From Heracleum sosnowskyi (Eukaryota > Streptophyta > Magnoliopsida > Apiales > Apiaceae): DNA of 64,000 bases. Position numbers and translations under genes: made by a program. The notes beneath the pieces are model-generated. The model was not told the origin of the DNA. It saw nothing but the letters and a program-made list of their open reading frames with translations, and searched no databases. The first letter of the stretch is position 1, and every line of letters starts with the position of its first letter. The DNA lies in the NCBI GenBank assembly GCA_030848705.1, contig JAUIZM010000012.1, positions 5,458,679 to 5,522,678 of the forward strand, in the 5' to 3' direction. Positions 20,858 through 32,700 of the stretch are shown piece by piece.

Positions 20858-21676
20858 GCGGTTTACGATTAAAATACTTTTTCTAACAAAATCTATTACT
20901 TCCAAAAATATTACGGGCAATAATCTTTAAATCAAAATATATTACCTTTTATATTTGTTCTCACTAAAATCTCTGTTTTTCAAAAATATCAGGTGCAACC
21001 GTTACTTATTTATTTTAAAACTTATTTAATGCTTTTAATTATTTAAAAAAGCTTACATGTTTTAACATGTCAATGTATTTTTTTAACAAATAAAATTAAT
21101 ATAATTAAAATACTTCTAAAAATCACGGGCAGTTACTTTTTTAAATTAAATTATGTTAGCTTTTCTATTTTTCATTATTATTTGTTTTTTTTATAAATAA
21201 AACACTTTTTCTAATAAAATATACTCATTTTCCAAAAATATCATGGACAATTACCTTAAATTAAAACATATTACATTTTATATTTGCTCTCACTAAAATC
21301 TCTATTTTCCAAAAATATCTGGTGCAACCCTTACTTATTTATTTTAAAATATATTTTAATACTTTTAATTATTTAAAAAAGCTTACCTATCTTAACACGT
21401 CAACGTATTTTTTAACAAATACAATTAATATAATTAAAACACTTCTATAAATATCACAGACAATTACTTTTTTTAATTAAAACATGTTACTTTTTCTATT
21501 TGTCCTTATTATTAATATTATTTTAATGAATAATAAAATAATATTAATAATGGTCCATTTGTATCATATTGATTTTTATTCTTTATTTAATATTTTATGT
21601 TCCCATTAATTTTCTTTAAATTTATCATTTTTAATCTCTTTTTGATGGCCCGTGCCTTGCACGGGTTATACGCTAG
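20858..21676 (+). mobile_element. Helitron A, 3' end intact, 5' end not found
   Basis: Family-typical interior leads to a 3' hairpin CCCGTGC-CTT-GCACGGG (21649-21665) and a terminal CTAG (21673-21676) followed by T. No TC start is visible at the left. The Helitron-like sequence begins directly after the third SFT2-flank fragment. Confidence 0.8.
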
Positions 21677-21679
21677 TTA

Positions 21680-22388
21680 TCAATACTATTATATAATAGA
21701 CGAAACATTAAAAGTTTGGTCGGTCGGTATGGTACGTTGTGATTTTACTTAATTACCCTTTCTTAAATTCGTGTTTTTACTTAATTAATCTTACTTATTT
21801 ATAGAAATATAATATTAAATAATAATATTACCTATATATAACCAATTACCCCTTTCACCTAAAATACATTATTTTTTCTAACAAATTCCCCTACGTTTTC
21901 AAATATATCACGGACAATTACCTTTTTTTAACTAAAACATGTTAGTTTTTCTATTTTTCCTTACTAAAACCCCTCATTTTCCAAAAATATCAAGGGAAAT
22001 TGTCCTTTTCAATTTACTTTTTCTATTTTTCTCACTAAAATCCATTCTTTTTCTAAAAATATCACGGACAAACCCTTTACTGATTTATTTTAAAACGTAT
22101 TTAAATAATTTAAATAATTAAATTTTAAAACCTGATTTTCCAAAAATATCACGGGCATTTACCTTTTTAAACTAAATATATGTTACATTATTTATTTTTC
22201 CATACTAAAACCCCCCTTTTCCAAAAATATAACGAGCAAACCCTTATTTATTTATTTTAAAATCTGTTTTAATGTTTTTAATTAATTAAAAGTGTTTAGC
22301 CATTTTAACATGCATACTTATTTTTTTAACAAATACAATTAAAAAAATAATAATTAACAATCCGTGTATCGCACGGGTTTTAAGCTAG
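21680..22388 (+). mobile_element. Helitron 2, non-autonomous, 709 bp
   Basis: Begins TCAATACTATT after host A and ends CTAG before host T, with the hairpin CCGTGT-ATC-GCACGG shortly before the 3' end. It shares both termini and the 14-bp 5' palindrome (21686-21699) with Helitron 1 but has internal deletions. Its 5' end lies 3 bp after the 3' end of Helitron A, so two elements sit almost end to end. Confidence 0.9.
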
Positions 22389-23278
22389 TATTATTAAAGC
22401 CTAAACCTTGAAAGTTTTGGTTTTCGGTCTTTATTCTAATTAAAAAATAATTTAATAATATAAGAATAATAACTAACTAATTGCTTTTTATAATTTAAAC
22501 AGTTTTTTTTAACAAAATTTACTCATTTTCCAAAAATATCACGGACAATTAACTTTAAACTAAAACATATTATCTTTTATATTTGTTATCACTAAAATCT
22601 TTATTTTCCAAAAATTTCACGAGCAATTACCTTTAAATTAAAATATATTATCTTTTATATTTGTTCTCACTAAAATCCCTCTTTTCCAAAAATATCATGT
22701 GCAAACCCTTATTTATTTATTTTAAAACATATTTTAATACTTTTAATTATTTAAAAAAGATTACCTATTCTAAAATGCCAACGCTTTTTATCAAATACAA
22801 TTAATATAATTAAAACACTTCTAAATATATAACGGACAACTACTTTTTTTAATTAAAACATGTTAGTTTTTCTATTTGACCTAATTATTTGTCTTTTACA
22901 ATTGAAACACTTTTTTCTAACAATATATACTCCTTTTCCAAAAATATCACGGGCAATTATTTAAATTAAAACATATTACATTTTATATTTGTTCTCACTA
23001 AAATCTCTCTTTTCCAAAAATATCAGGTGCAACCCTTATTTATTTATTTTAAAACCTATTTTAATACTTTTAATTATTTAAAAAAGTCCATGCCAATGAA
23101 TTTTTTTACCTTTTTCTAACAAAATCTACTCATTTTCCAAAAATATTACGGATAATTACCTTTAAATTAAAACATATTATCTTTTATATTTGTTTTCACT
23201 AAACTTTTTTTCCCCAAAAATATCATGGGCAACCCTTATTTATTTATTTTAAAACTTACTTTAATATTTTTATATATC
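22389..23278 (+). repeat. Helitron-family sequence without clear termini (C)
   Basis: Same CCAAAAATATCACGG / TTTATTTATTTTAAAAC repeated layout as the defined Helitrons, but no TC start or hairpin-CTAG end can be assigned. It begins directly after Helitron 2 and fades near 23278. Confidence 0.65.
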
Positions 23279-23596
23279 GAGTAAGTTCAAATGTAGTTCT
23301 CGAATGCGTCGAAGACAAAATTCAAAAAAGATTCTTCTGACAGAAAATTTACAGATAAGCCAAGACACCTACAACTAATGTAGAGAATATTAAATAGAAA
23401 CCAAAGTAAAAATAGAAATCAAATTTAAACTAGAAACTAGAAACTAATTTAAGTTCATTAGATTAATCAAATCTAATGGCCCCTAAAGGCACACATACAA
23501 TTAAAATACACCCTCTCGTACACAATCACACCTAATCTCCTTTGTTTTTAGTTTGATTTTTCCCGGGTGATTTTTTTTTTTGAAATCCGATTTCAC
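23279..23596. other. unrecognised insert between Helitron pieces
   Basis: 318 bp, less AT-rich than its surroundings, starting near TCGAGTAAGTTC. It contains a short run of (A)GAAACTA repeats. No ORF, termini or TSD could be assigned. Confidence 0.4.
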
Positions 23597-24207
23597 CGAA
23601 AATGAGGGATTTTAGTATGAAAAAATAAAAAATGTAACATATATTTAGTTTGAAAAGGTAAATGCCCGTGATATTTTTGGAAAATGAGGTTTTAAAATTT
23701 AATAATTTAAATTATTTAAAAAGTTTTAAAATAAATAAGTAAAAGGTTTGTCCATGATATTTTTAGAAAAATAATTGATTTTAGTGAGAAAAATAGAAAA
23801 AGTAAATTGAAAAATGCAATTTCCCGTGATATATTTAGAAAATGAGGGACTTTGTTAGAAAAAAATCTATACTATTGAAAAGGTAATTGGTTATAAATAG
23901 ATATTTGATTATTTATATTTTAATATTTTTAGTAATTGCATTTGTTAAGAAAAATAAGTAGACATATTAAAATATGTAAACTTTTAATTTTTTTTTTTAT
24001 AATATTAGGTTTAAAAATAAATAACTAAAGGTTTGTCTGTGATATTTTTGGAAAATGAGGGGTTGTAGTAAGGAAAAATAGAAAAACTAACATGTTTTAG
24101 TTAAAAAGGGTAATTTCTAGTGATATATTTGAAAAAGTGGGGGAATTTGTTAGAAAAAATAAAAAAAAATTGTATTTTAGGTGAAAAAGATAATTGGTTA
24201 TAAATAG
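23597..24207 (-). repeat. Helitron-family fragment in inverse orientation (E)
   Basis: The reverse complement of the interior of Helitrons 1 and 2 (for example 23660-23720 against 22090-22150). It is interrupted on the right by the LTR of Gypsy A after AATAG (24203-24207). It faces Helitron 2 as an imperfect inverted repeat. Confidence 0.8.
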
Positions 24208-24713
24208 TGTTATGGATTAAAAAACGTGTTTTGTGAATTTAATGCTAGGATTAATGAGCTTCGAGCTTTAATGGCTGCACTCGTGTTTCCGGACTAAATT
24301 GGTCCTCACAAGATGCCTACGTATCTCAAATCGTTATTGAGAATCAAGCCAAAGACGTAGTTCTGATTGTAGGATCAGGGACCTTATATAGGCGTCTGGA
24401 GCCTAGTATTTATGGTATGTTTAGGAGTCTTAGCGAATAAGTCTCCTTTTTGATATTGGATAAACATTGTATTGCTTGCAGGATAAGTCTCTTCCTTGTC
24501 GATAAAGGTTATGACTCATTAATTGCCTTTAATTGGGATTCTGGATCCTTCTTTGACTAATTTGCCATAATTCGGACTCTTTTTATGAGCTGTATATTTT
24601 CCCTATTCATTAATTACGAAATTAATGAATAATTAGGGATTTGGGCATTAAATATCGAGCCTTTTCATTGGACCGTCAATTATATTTCTATAATTACTTT
24701 TCTGTCCATATCA
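24208..24713 (-). repeat. 3' LTR of Gypsy A, 506 bp
   Basis: Read on the minus strand it starts TGATATGG and ends AATCCATAACA, the same termini as the Gypsy B LTR at 44778-45431, with clear similarity across most of the length. The polypurine tract abuts its start at 24714. Confidence 0.88.
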
Positions 24714-24818
24714 TTTGCCCCCCAACTTCTGGGAAAATCTTCCGGGGTTTTCGTAGAAGTTATTGCGTGTTTTTCTTTGAACTCCTTTTATTTTTCTGAG
24801 AAAGGTAGGTAAATTGTG

Positions 24819-25550
24819 TTCTGGGCGTGGGTACCCCCGCCTAGGAGACATCATAGGCTGCCACGCCTAGGAACTATGTCTCCTGGGCGTGGGTCTTTGA
24901 AGATGGGCTCAAGGAGCTTCTGGGCGTGGGTACCCCCGCCTAGGAGACGTTCTAGGCTGCCACGCCTAGGAACTATGTCTCCTGTGCGTGGGTCTTTGAA
25001 GATGGGCTCAAGGAGCTTCTGGGCGTGGCTACCCCCGCCTAGGAGACATTCTAGGTTGCCACGCCTAGAAACTATGTCTCCTGGGCGTGGGTCTTTCAAA
25101 GTTGGCTCAAGGAGCTTCTGGGCGTGGGTACCCCCGTCTAGGAGACATTCTAGGTTGCCACGCCAAGAAACCATGTCTCCTGGGCGTGGGTCTTTCAAAG
25201 TTGGCTCAAGGAGCTTCTGGGCGTGGGTACCCCTGCCTAGGAGACATTCTAGGTTGCCACGCCTAGAAACCATGTCTCATGGGCGTGGGTCTTTGTGGCC
25301 CTTTCTTAAATAGATTCTTGGCGTTGGTATCCCCGCCTAGGAGACGTCCTAGGTTGCCACACCTAGAAACTATGCCTCCTGGGCGTGCTTTATAGAAGCT
25401 TTCCTCAATTATTTTCTTGGCGTTGGTATCCCCGCCTAGGAGACGTTCTAGGTTGCCACGCCTAGAAACTATGTCTCCTGGGCGTGCTTTATAGAAGCTT
25501 TCCTCAATTATTTTCTTGGCGTTGGTATGAACGCCAAGGGAACATTGAAC
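24819..25550. repeat. 99-bp tandem repeat array (about 7.4 units)
   Basis: Units start with TTCTGGGCGTGG or TTCTTGGCGTTGG at 24819, 24918, 25017, 25116, 25215, 25315, 25414 and 25513. Each contains GCCTAGGAGAC and CCACGCCTAG. The last units are more diverged. Because 99 is divisible by three and the units lack stops, ORFs of 165 (+) and 140 (-) codons run through, but they only restate the repeat and I do not call them genes. Tandem arrays between pol and the 3' LTR are known in Tat elements. Confidence 0.93.
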
Positions 25551-25836
25551 ATAAGTTTTTTCGAAATTGGGCCTTATGTCGGGTCTTTTTCCTTTGTTTG
25601 GTTAATATTTAAACCATACATATTTTTATATGTTGAATGTTCTAGATTCTTCTAGAACTTTCAATTCAAATTTATTTGGGCTTCCCGCCTAGCAATTCTC
25701 CAGGTTCTTCTAGAACTTGTAATTCAAATTTTGAATTTATTTGGGCTTCCCGCCTATGAAAGGCCCAATGACCTGTTCTCGGTCCATATACCGTCTCTAG
25801 ACGGTTCATTGGAACGTTGTCACCGGCTACTACTCC

Positions 25837-25843
25837 TATAAAT
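25837..25843 (+). promoter_or_regulatory. TATA box for the antisense gene of Gypsy A
   Basis: TATAAAT lies 211 bp upstream of the plus-strand ATG at 26048, in a stretch of ordinary base composition. This suggests that the extra gene has its own promoter directed against pol. Transcription would start near 25870. Confidence 0.55.
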
Positions 25844-26478
25844 TAAGTGGAGTAGAACTTCCATTTTTCATACTTCAAAGTCACTCTACTAAATTATCTC
25901 AGAAACTTTCCTTAAAAAAGCTCTGCTAGGGTTCCGCGGTAAAGCGATTTCCGGCGTTCAAACCACCGTGCATTTTTCAGTTTCCGTTTAAATCTTCATC
26001 TTCTCCGTCAAGGTTTCTGGGTTCAAGCATTCTTTGGAAGGATTTCAATGGCGGATTCAAGCTCATCCCAATCCCAGATTTCTCAGCCTCCTTGTCCTGC
26101 TAGAGCGAATCGAGGTAACCCACCTCCAAAATCTCTAGTTCATGCAAACGTTTTTTCTCTTAGAGATTTACTTTCTGATTTTGGGGATGCTTTTCCCAAT
26201 CTTCTTCATTTAGAGGCCCATAATATTCCTTCCAAATATAAACAGAGTAGGGTTGATGATATTTCCTTTCTTTTCGGTATCAAGGCCCCTTATAGGGCCG
26301 TAGCTCCTGGGCCTAATGATAGGGCATGTTATCCTAAGCCTGGGGCCATTAGGATGTATAAAGAAACTTTTTATTCTGGTTTTCGCCTTCCTCCTCACCC
26401 TTTTGTTCTTCGTTTATTAGCTGAGGTCCAAATTTGTCCCACACAACTAATGCCCAATGGGTGAAGATTCATATATTG

Positions 26479-27179
26479 TGTAAATCATAATGTAACATAA
26501 GATGTAAAAGAGATAACTACAACTCAACAAAGGACAAGACAGACAATAGTATTAACAGAAGCACAGGAATCCAGAATCAAAGAAGAAAAGGTAAACTCAA
26601 AAAATCAAAATATGTTATGTATTCTTGAAGTCCGTAAACAGGTCACGGAAAGAAGTTCATGAAAATGTTCAAGCCTCAGTGACAGCAAAAGAAACAAGAC
26701 ATTCAAGACGACAGAAGTATGTGAATGATTTAGGGTTAAGTACCACGGGATTCCAGTGATTTAAACGAAGCAACCAGAACGACAAAGGACTTATCAGCAG
26801 TGGTTCGATGGTTTTTCTAAAATCAAGTCTACAATTACTAAGAGAGAGGCAGTGTCTTCCTCAGTCGAAGTTATTTACACAGAAGCAATAACTGAGAGAG
26901 AGTTTGAGCCAGAGAGAAAATACAGAGAATTTAATTCTGCTTGAATTCTATCAAAGTTTTGATTGTGTATAACTTAGAACTCATTGAAGCTAATCTACAG
27001 ATTAGAAATTGTAGCACCCCTCGAGGTTTATATTTATAAAAAGATATATTCCCCGAAACTTGATTTGGTTTGGTGTGTTTGATTTCGTTATAGAACTGAA
27101 TGATTAATCCGCGAACGAAATTGAATTATTTGTGAGTATCGTATTCAACCCCCCCTTCTACGATACTTTGGACCTAACA
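26479..27179 (+). repeat. 5' LTR of Sirevirus A, with a 398-bp internal deletion
   Basis: 701 bp against 1099 bp in the 3' LTR. The missing block corresponds to about 36545-36942 of the 3' LTR and includes most of its TTCGATAGTTTT hairpin motifs. The join is CTTATCAGCAG|TGGTTCGATGG. Confidence 0.92.
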
Positions 27180-27181
27180 AT

Positions 27182-27193
27182 TGGTATCAGAGC
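27182..27193 (+). other. primer-binding site of Sirevirus A
   Basis: TGGTATCAGAGC, two bases after the 5' LTR, is complementary to the 3' end of initiator methionine tRNA, the usual primer of plant Copia elements. Confidence 0.9.
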
Positions 27194-27339
27194 TACTTGA
27201 TTGATATACAAATCAGATCCGGTGAATGAGACCAAAATCAAACGTAGCGTGAAAATTCGAAGCAAATTTTTTAACTTTCAAAATTTTTCATTTAATTGGA
27301 ATTTCTTGAATTTTAAACAATTTGAAATTTTCAGAAACC

Positions 27340-29748
27340 ATGAGTGCTCCAAAGACAACTGCTGGTATTAAAGTTCCCCTGTTTACTAGAGATGATTTCG
27401 GTTTGTGGAAGATGAAGATACTGTTATTTATCAAGGCATCTAATCCGTTGTATATTGGCATATTAGAGAACGGACCGTTTGTACCAATGAAACCAGTTAG
27501 TGAATCTACAGCTCCTGATGGTAGCAGGATTCCTCAAGGCACCCAACCTAAGGATATTACTGAATATACAGATTCTGACAAAGAACTGATTCGATTGGAC
27601 ACCGGTTTAATGTTGATATTGGCGGACTCCGCAGACAAGGAAATGAGCTATCAGTTGATGAACTGTACAAGCGGGAAACATATGTGGGATACCATTAACT
27701 TGATAATGGAAGGAACCGAAGACGTTCAGGAAAACAGATTGGACATCCTGACTTCTCAATATGAAGCGTTTAGGTCCCTGTCAGGAGAAAGTATAACTCA
27801 GGTCTTTGAGAAATATACTAAGCTTCTCAATGAATTGGAAATTAAAGGAAAGACCTATCCACTGAGAGAATCAAACAGGACGTTCATGATGACGCTGCCC
27901 CATCATGTAGAACACAAGTCATCATCCATTAGGGAAAGAATTGACTTCACAAAGATGTCATTAGAGATGATCTATGGCAAGTTGAAGACCTATGAGATGG
28001 AACAGGAACAAAGGGTGATAATCTACGGATCAGGGACAGTGGAGAACAAGCACAATGCACTTGTGAGATCAGCAGCACTTGTAGTGGATGAACCAATAAC
28101 TTCTGAGATTCAGGTTCAAACCCCTAGAGCTGGAAAGGAGGTGATAATAGAAGCAGAAATGGATTCTGTGAATCTGGGTGTTGATGAAAGTGATTACTAC
28201 ACCCTAGAAGAGCTTGAGCAAATGGAAGACAAAACCATGGCGTACTTAGCTGCAAAGTTTAGTCACATTCGTTTCAAGAGAAACCCTAAGTACAAGTTCA
28301 AGGGTTCAACCAACAGATTCCAGAAGAGCAATTATACACCTAGTACAGGCTTTAAGGGAGGCTACAAGACTGGCATGATTGATAGAAGCAAATCAAGATG
28401 CTACAACTGCAATGAGTTAGGGCATTTCGCCACTGAATGCCGGAAGCCTCGTCAAGCGAGAGACATGAAAGATGTCTATGGAAAGAAGGATTCTTATGAC
28501 GAGTTGAAGAAAGAGAATGCCAAGCTTAAACAGCAATTGGAGGCATTCTCTGGAAAGCAGAAAGGGAAAGCTTATATAGCAGAGGGAAAGCACTGGGATG
28601 ATACTGATTCGGATGAAGAGGAGGAATATGGAAATGTTGCTCTAATGGCTGACTCTTCAGAGGAATCACCACAATCATCTCAGGTACCTATCTTAACTAC
28701 AATTGATATGTCTAATTCTGAGTACAAGAAAACTATGCAAGATCTTAGTGTAGAATTGTTTAATGTACACACAAGCATGCTAGCATCAGAAATGGAAAAT
28801 GCTAAACTAGTTCTTAAGATTAAAAAATTAGAATCTAAAAATGAAGAACTAGAGCTTGTAGCTGTAACATTAGAAGATCTTAAGCAAAAGAATGTGTACT
28901 TAGAGAACAAGGTCAAGTGTAATGATGAGATAGAGACTATCCTCAGGAAGCAGATTTCAGATCTAGATTTGAAGCTGAATGCTTTTAAGAATTCTGCTCT
29001 AGTGGCTAAGGAAATCATTGATACTCAGGCCATAGAGAATAAAACTGCTATAGGATTTGACTATAACAAGAAAGCTGGTAAGAAGATTGTGGAATTCCAT
29101 GTGACATCTTCAGTTGTCAAAAGGAATACTCCACATGTTCTTAAGAATGTTGATTGCCCAGTTTTTGTTAAGCCGTTTCCACCACTCTTTCATGAGGATG
29201 ACCTTTTCATAAGACAAGAATTGCTTGAGGAGGATTTGTTGAAGGAAAAAGAGGTAAAAACTAAGTTGTCTAGGAAATCAGTAAAAAATGAATTACCTAA
29301 ACCTGATTTACCTAAAACTGAAGTAGGTGACGTAGTTAGTAATGTTAAAAAGAACAGGAATGGGAAGAAGAAGATTGTTAATCAGGAAATGGTTCCATTT
29401 TCTCCCATTGCATCTAGGAAGTTGTGCACTATTTGTAATTCTGCTGGACACCTTACACATGCATGTAAAAAGGTTAAAGTAGAAACTGCTAATGCTTCTG
29501 AAATGCATAACATGTCTGACATGCCTGATCTTCATGAACCCTGTGGAAAGAAAGATTGTTTGCTATGTAAGTACAACATCATGCATGCTTATTTTAAGTT
29601 GATGTCTGATAGTAACAATAGCACTGATAATGTTAAATCCACAGATACTATGAATATCAAACAGGGTAAGACTAAATTGAATGTTACTCCTGTTAAATCA
29701 TCTAAACCTTCAGGACCCAAACAATTTTGGGTACCAAAGTCCGCTTAA
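27340..29748 (+). CDS. Gag of Sirevirus A, 802 aa
   Basis: Start at ATG 27340 (MSAPKTTAGIKVP), 147 nt after the primer site. The N-terminal part is the UBN2-like Copia Gag domain. A CCHC knuckle lies at about 354-367 (CYNCNELGHFATEC), followed by heptad-rich, Lys/Glu-rich stretches near 380-410 and 480-550 that should form coiled coils. A second CCHC-like motif is at about 696-709 (CTICNSAGHLTHAC), with more Cys/His after it. The reading frame is intact. It ends GPKQFWVPKSA-TAA. Pol starts 11 nt further in another frame, after a TGA in that frame. Long Gag proteins with coiled coils are a Sirevirus hallmark. Confidence 0.9.
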   Translation: MSAPKTTAGIKVPLFTRDDFGLWKMKILLFIKASNPLYIGILENGPFVPMKPVSESTAPDGSRIPQGTQPKDITEYTDSDKELIRLDTGLMLILADSADKEMSYQLMNCTSGKHMWDTINLIMEGTEDVQENRLDILTSQYEAFRSLSGESITQVFEKYTKLLNELEIKGKTYPLRESNRTFMMTLPHHVEHKSSSIRERIDFTKMSLEMIYGKLKTYEMEQEQRVIIYGSGTVENKHNALVRSAALVVDEPITSEIQVQTPRAGKEVIIEAEMDSVNLGVDESDYYTLEELEQMEDKTMAYLAAKFSHIRFKRNPKYKFKGSTNRFQKSNYTPSTGFKGGYKTGMIDRSKSRCYNCNELGHFATECRKPRQARDMKDVYGKKDSYDELKKENAKLKQQLEAFSGKQKGKAYIAEGKHWDDTDSDEEEEYGNVALMADSSEESPQSSQVPILTTIDMSNSEYKKTMQDLSVELFNVHTSMLASEMENAKLVLKIKKLESKNEELELVAVTLEDLKQKNVYLENKVKCNDEIETILRKQISDLDLKLNAFKNSALVAKEIIDTQAIENKTAIGFDYNKKAGKKIVEFHVTSSVVKRNTPHVLKNVDCPVFVKPFPPLFHEDDLFIRQELLEEDLLKEKEVKTKLSRKSVKNELPKPDLPKTEVGDVVSNVKKNRNGKKKIVNQEMVPFSPIASRKLCTICNSAGHLTHACKKVKVETANASEMHNMSDMPDLHEPCGKKDCLLCKYNIMHAYFKLMSDSNNSTDNVKSTDTMNIKQGKTKLNVTPVKSSKPSGPKQFWVPKSA

Positions 29749-29759
29749 TCAATCTGTGA

Positions 29760-32700
29760 TTGCAGGGTAAGGTTAAAAGCTCAAAGGTTGTGTGGATTCT
29801 GGATAGTGGCTGTTCTAGACACATGACAGGTGAAGAGTCCCTGCTTACAGAGGTGGTTAAGAAGACCGGCCCGATTGTAACCTTTGGAGATGACAGCAAA
29901 TGATACACTACGGGATATGGTAAATTGAAAGCTGGAAATGTCATCATTGAAAACATCTCTCTTGTTGAAGGATTAAAGCACAATCTTCTAAGTATTAGTC
30001 AGTTCTGTGATAAAGGCTACAATGTAGATTTCAGAAAGGACAAGTGCTTGATCACCAACAGGAAGGATGAGAAGCTTACTCTACTGGGAGTGAGAAAAGG
30101 AAATTTGTTTATAGCTGACTTAAGTTCTACCAGTGAAGGAGAAGTTACATGTTTTTATGCAAAGGCATCTTCAGAACAAAGTTGGCTATGGCACAAGAAG
30201 CTCTCACATCTGAACTTCAAAACTATTAACTCTCTGGTAAAGAGAGAGTTAGTGAGAGGGTTGCCCCTGATGGAATTCAATAAGGAGGGACTATGTGAAG
30301 CATGTGAAAAAGGGAAGTCGAAGAAAGCATCACATGGAAGCAAAGGAATGACAAGCATTACTGAACCATTACAGCTGATTCATATGGATTTATTTGGTCC
30401 AGTTAATGTTATGTCACTTTCAAGAAATAGATATGCATTGGTGATGGTGGACGACTACTCCAAGTACACGTGGGTGTTGTTCATACAATCAAAGGATGAA
30501 GCAACACAACTAATCATTGATCACATCAAGAAGATAGAAGTGGAAGCTAAGCTACCTGTGCGGACAATCAGATCAGACAATGGAACTGAATTCAAGAATG
30601 CAGTTCTTAATGATTTCTGCTCAGAGAAAGGAATATCAAGACAGTTTTCAGCACCAAGAACTCCTCAACAGAATGGAGTAGTGGAAAGGAAGAACAGGAC
30701 CTTGGTTGAAGCAGCAAGGACCATGTTGAGTGAATCAAAACTTCCCACTTACTTTTGGGCTGAAGCAGTGAATACAGCTTGCTACACTCAGAATCGAACC
30801 CTGATCAACAAAGATCATGAAAAGACTCCGTATGAGTTAATGGCCAACAAGAAACCAACACTGAAGTACTTTCATGTGTTTGGTGCAAAGTGCTTTGTAC
30901 TTAAAGATGAAGAACATCTTGGCAAGTTTGATGCCAAAGCAGATGAAGGCATTTTTCTGGGCTATTCTCTGGAATCTAAGGCTTTCAGGGTATATGTGAT
31001 TGAAGATAAGAAGGTGTTGGAAAGCTTTAATGTAACATTTGACGACACCAAAAGACCAGGCCTGCAAACTGGAGAGAACTCTGAATCCTTGGTATTTGAA
31101 AATCTATCAGGAGATCTCTCTGACAATGAAGAAGTACCTGAAGTTGTTACAGTCATTAATAATAATCATAATGATAATGATTCTGGACAAAGTGGTGACC
31201 AAAGTAGAGATCCTCAACATACAGGATCCACTAGTCAGTCAACAGAATCATCAGGTCAAACCGTCAACAACTCAGGGGGAGCAGGAGAAGGATCAACTAG
31301 TCACACTCCACAACATCTAGAACAAGGAGAATCATCAAGATCGCATCTGCCAAGACAAAGGGTATGGAATAGAGATCATCCCTTTCACTTGATCATTGGT
31401 GATCCAGACACAGGAGTGAGAACTAGGAGAACATCACAAAATGAATGTCACTATTCTGGGTTTCTTTCAGAAACAGAACCTAAGAAAGTTGAAGATGCTC
31501 TAGATGATCCAGATTGGGTGATTGCTATGCAAGAGGAACTCAATCAGTTTGAAAGGCAGAAAGTTTGGAAGCTGGTACCCAGGCCTAAGGGAAAATCTGT
31601 TATTGGAACACGATGGGTATTCAGAAATAAGTTAGACGAAGATGGCATTGTAACGAGAAACAAAGCCAGACTGGTTGCTAAAGGTTACTCTCAAGAAGAG
31701 GGTATAGATTATGATGAAACCTATGCACCAGTAGCAAGACTTGAGGCCATCAGAATGTTTCTGGCATTTGCTGCACATTCCAATTACAAGGTATATCAAA
31801 TGGATGTGAAGAGTGCTTTTCTGAACGGGGAGTTAGAAGAAGAAGTGTATGTGGAACAACCTCCAGGTTTTGAGGATTCAAAACTGGCAGACTTTGTGTA
31901 CTTTCTATTCAAAGCTCTCTACGGACTCAAACAAGCTCCAAGGACATGGTATGACACTCTCTCTGAATTCTTACTTGAAAATGATTTTACAAGAGGTGTT
32001 GTAGACAAAACTCTCTTTGTCAAAAAGCATAAAAATGATTTGATATTGGTGAAAGTATATGTTGATGACATAATATTTGGTTCTACTAATGATGATCTAT
32101 GCAAGAGATTTGCTAAGTTAATGCAGAGTCGTTATGAAATGAGCATGATGGGTGAATTGTCATTCTTTCTTGGACTGCAAGTATACCAAAAACAAGATGG
32201 TATATTCATTTGTCAGTCCAAGTACATCAAAGATCTTCTGAAGAAGTATCAAATGGAAGACTCATCTACAGCAAAGACTTCTATGCCAACTGCCACTAAG
32301 CTTGATAAGGATGAAACTGGTAAGAAGGTTGACATCACAGGCTACAGAGGTATGATAGGCTCATTACTTTATCTCACTGCAAGTAGACCAGATATAATGT
32401 TTGCAACATGCTTGTGTGCTAGATTTCAGTCTGATCCTAAAGAATCTCATCTAATAGCTGTTAAGCGAATATTTAGATATCTTAATGGAACCCCAAATCT
32501 TGGAATTTGGTACCCTAAAGATACATGATTTGATCTTATTGGATACACATACTCTGATTTTGCAGGTTGTAAGATTGATCGGAAGAGTACTTCAGGAAGC
32601 TGTCAGTTTCTTGGAAGAAGGTTAGTTTCCTGGTATAGCAAGAAGCAGTATTCAGTTTCCACATCAACAGCTGAGGCTGAATACATTGCTGCTGGAAGCT

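Noticed and set aside
19721..22330. protein-coding (Rep/helicase) capacity in the Helitrons
   Set aside because: The only ORFs are short, Phe/Leu/Lys-rich and low-complexity (for example 21939-22121); no Rep or helicase motif is present.
24816..25313. 165-codon plus-strand ORF and 140-codon minus-strand ORF
   Set aside because: They are translations of the 99-bp tandem repeat, open only because 99 is divisible by three and the unit lacks stops on either strand.
24819..25550. CRISPR-like array
   Set aside because: The units are contiguous 99-bp tandem copies without unique spacers, in a plant retrotransposon.
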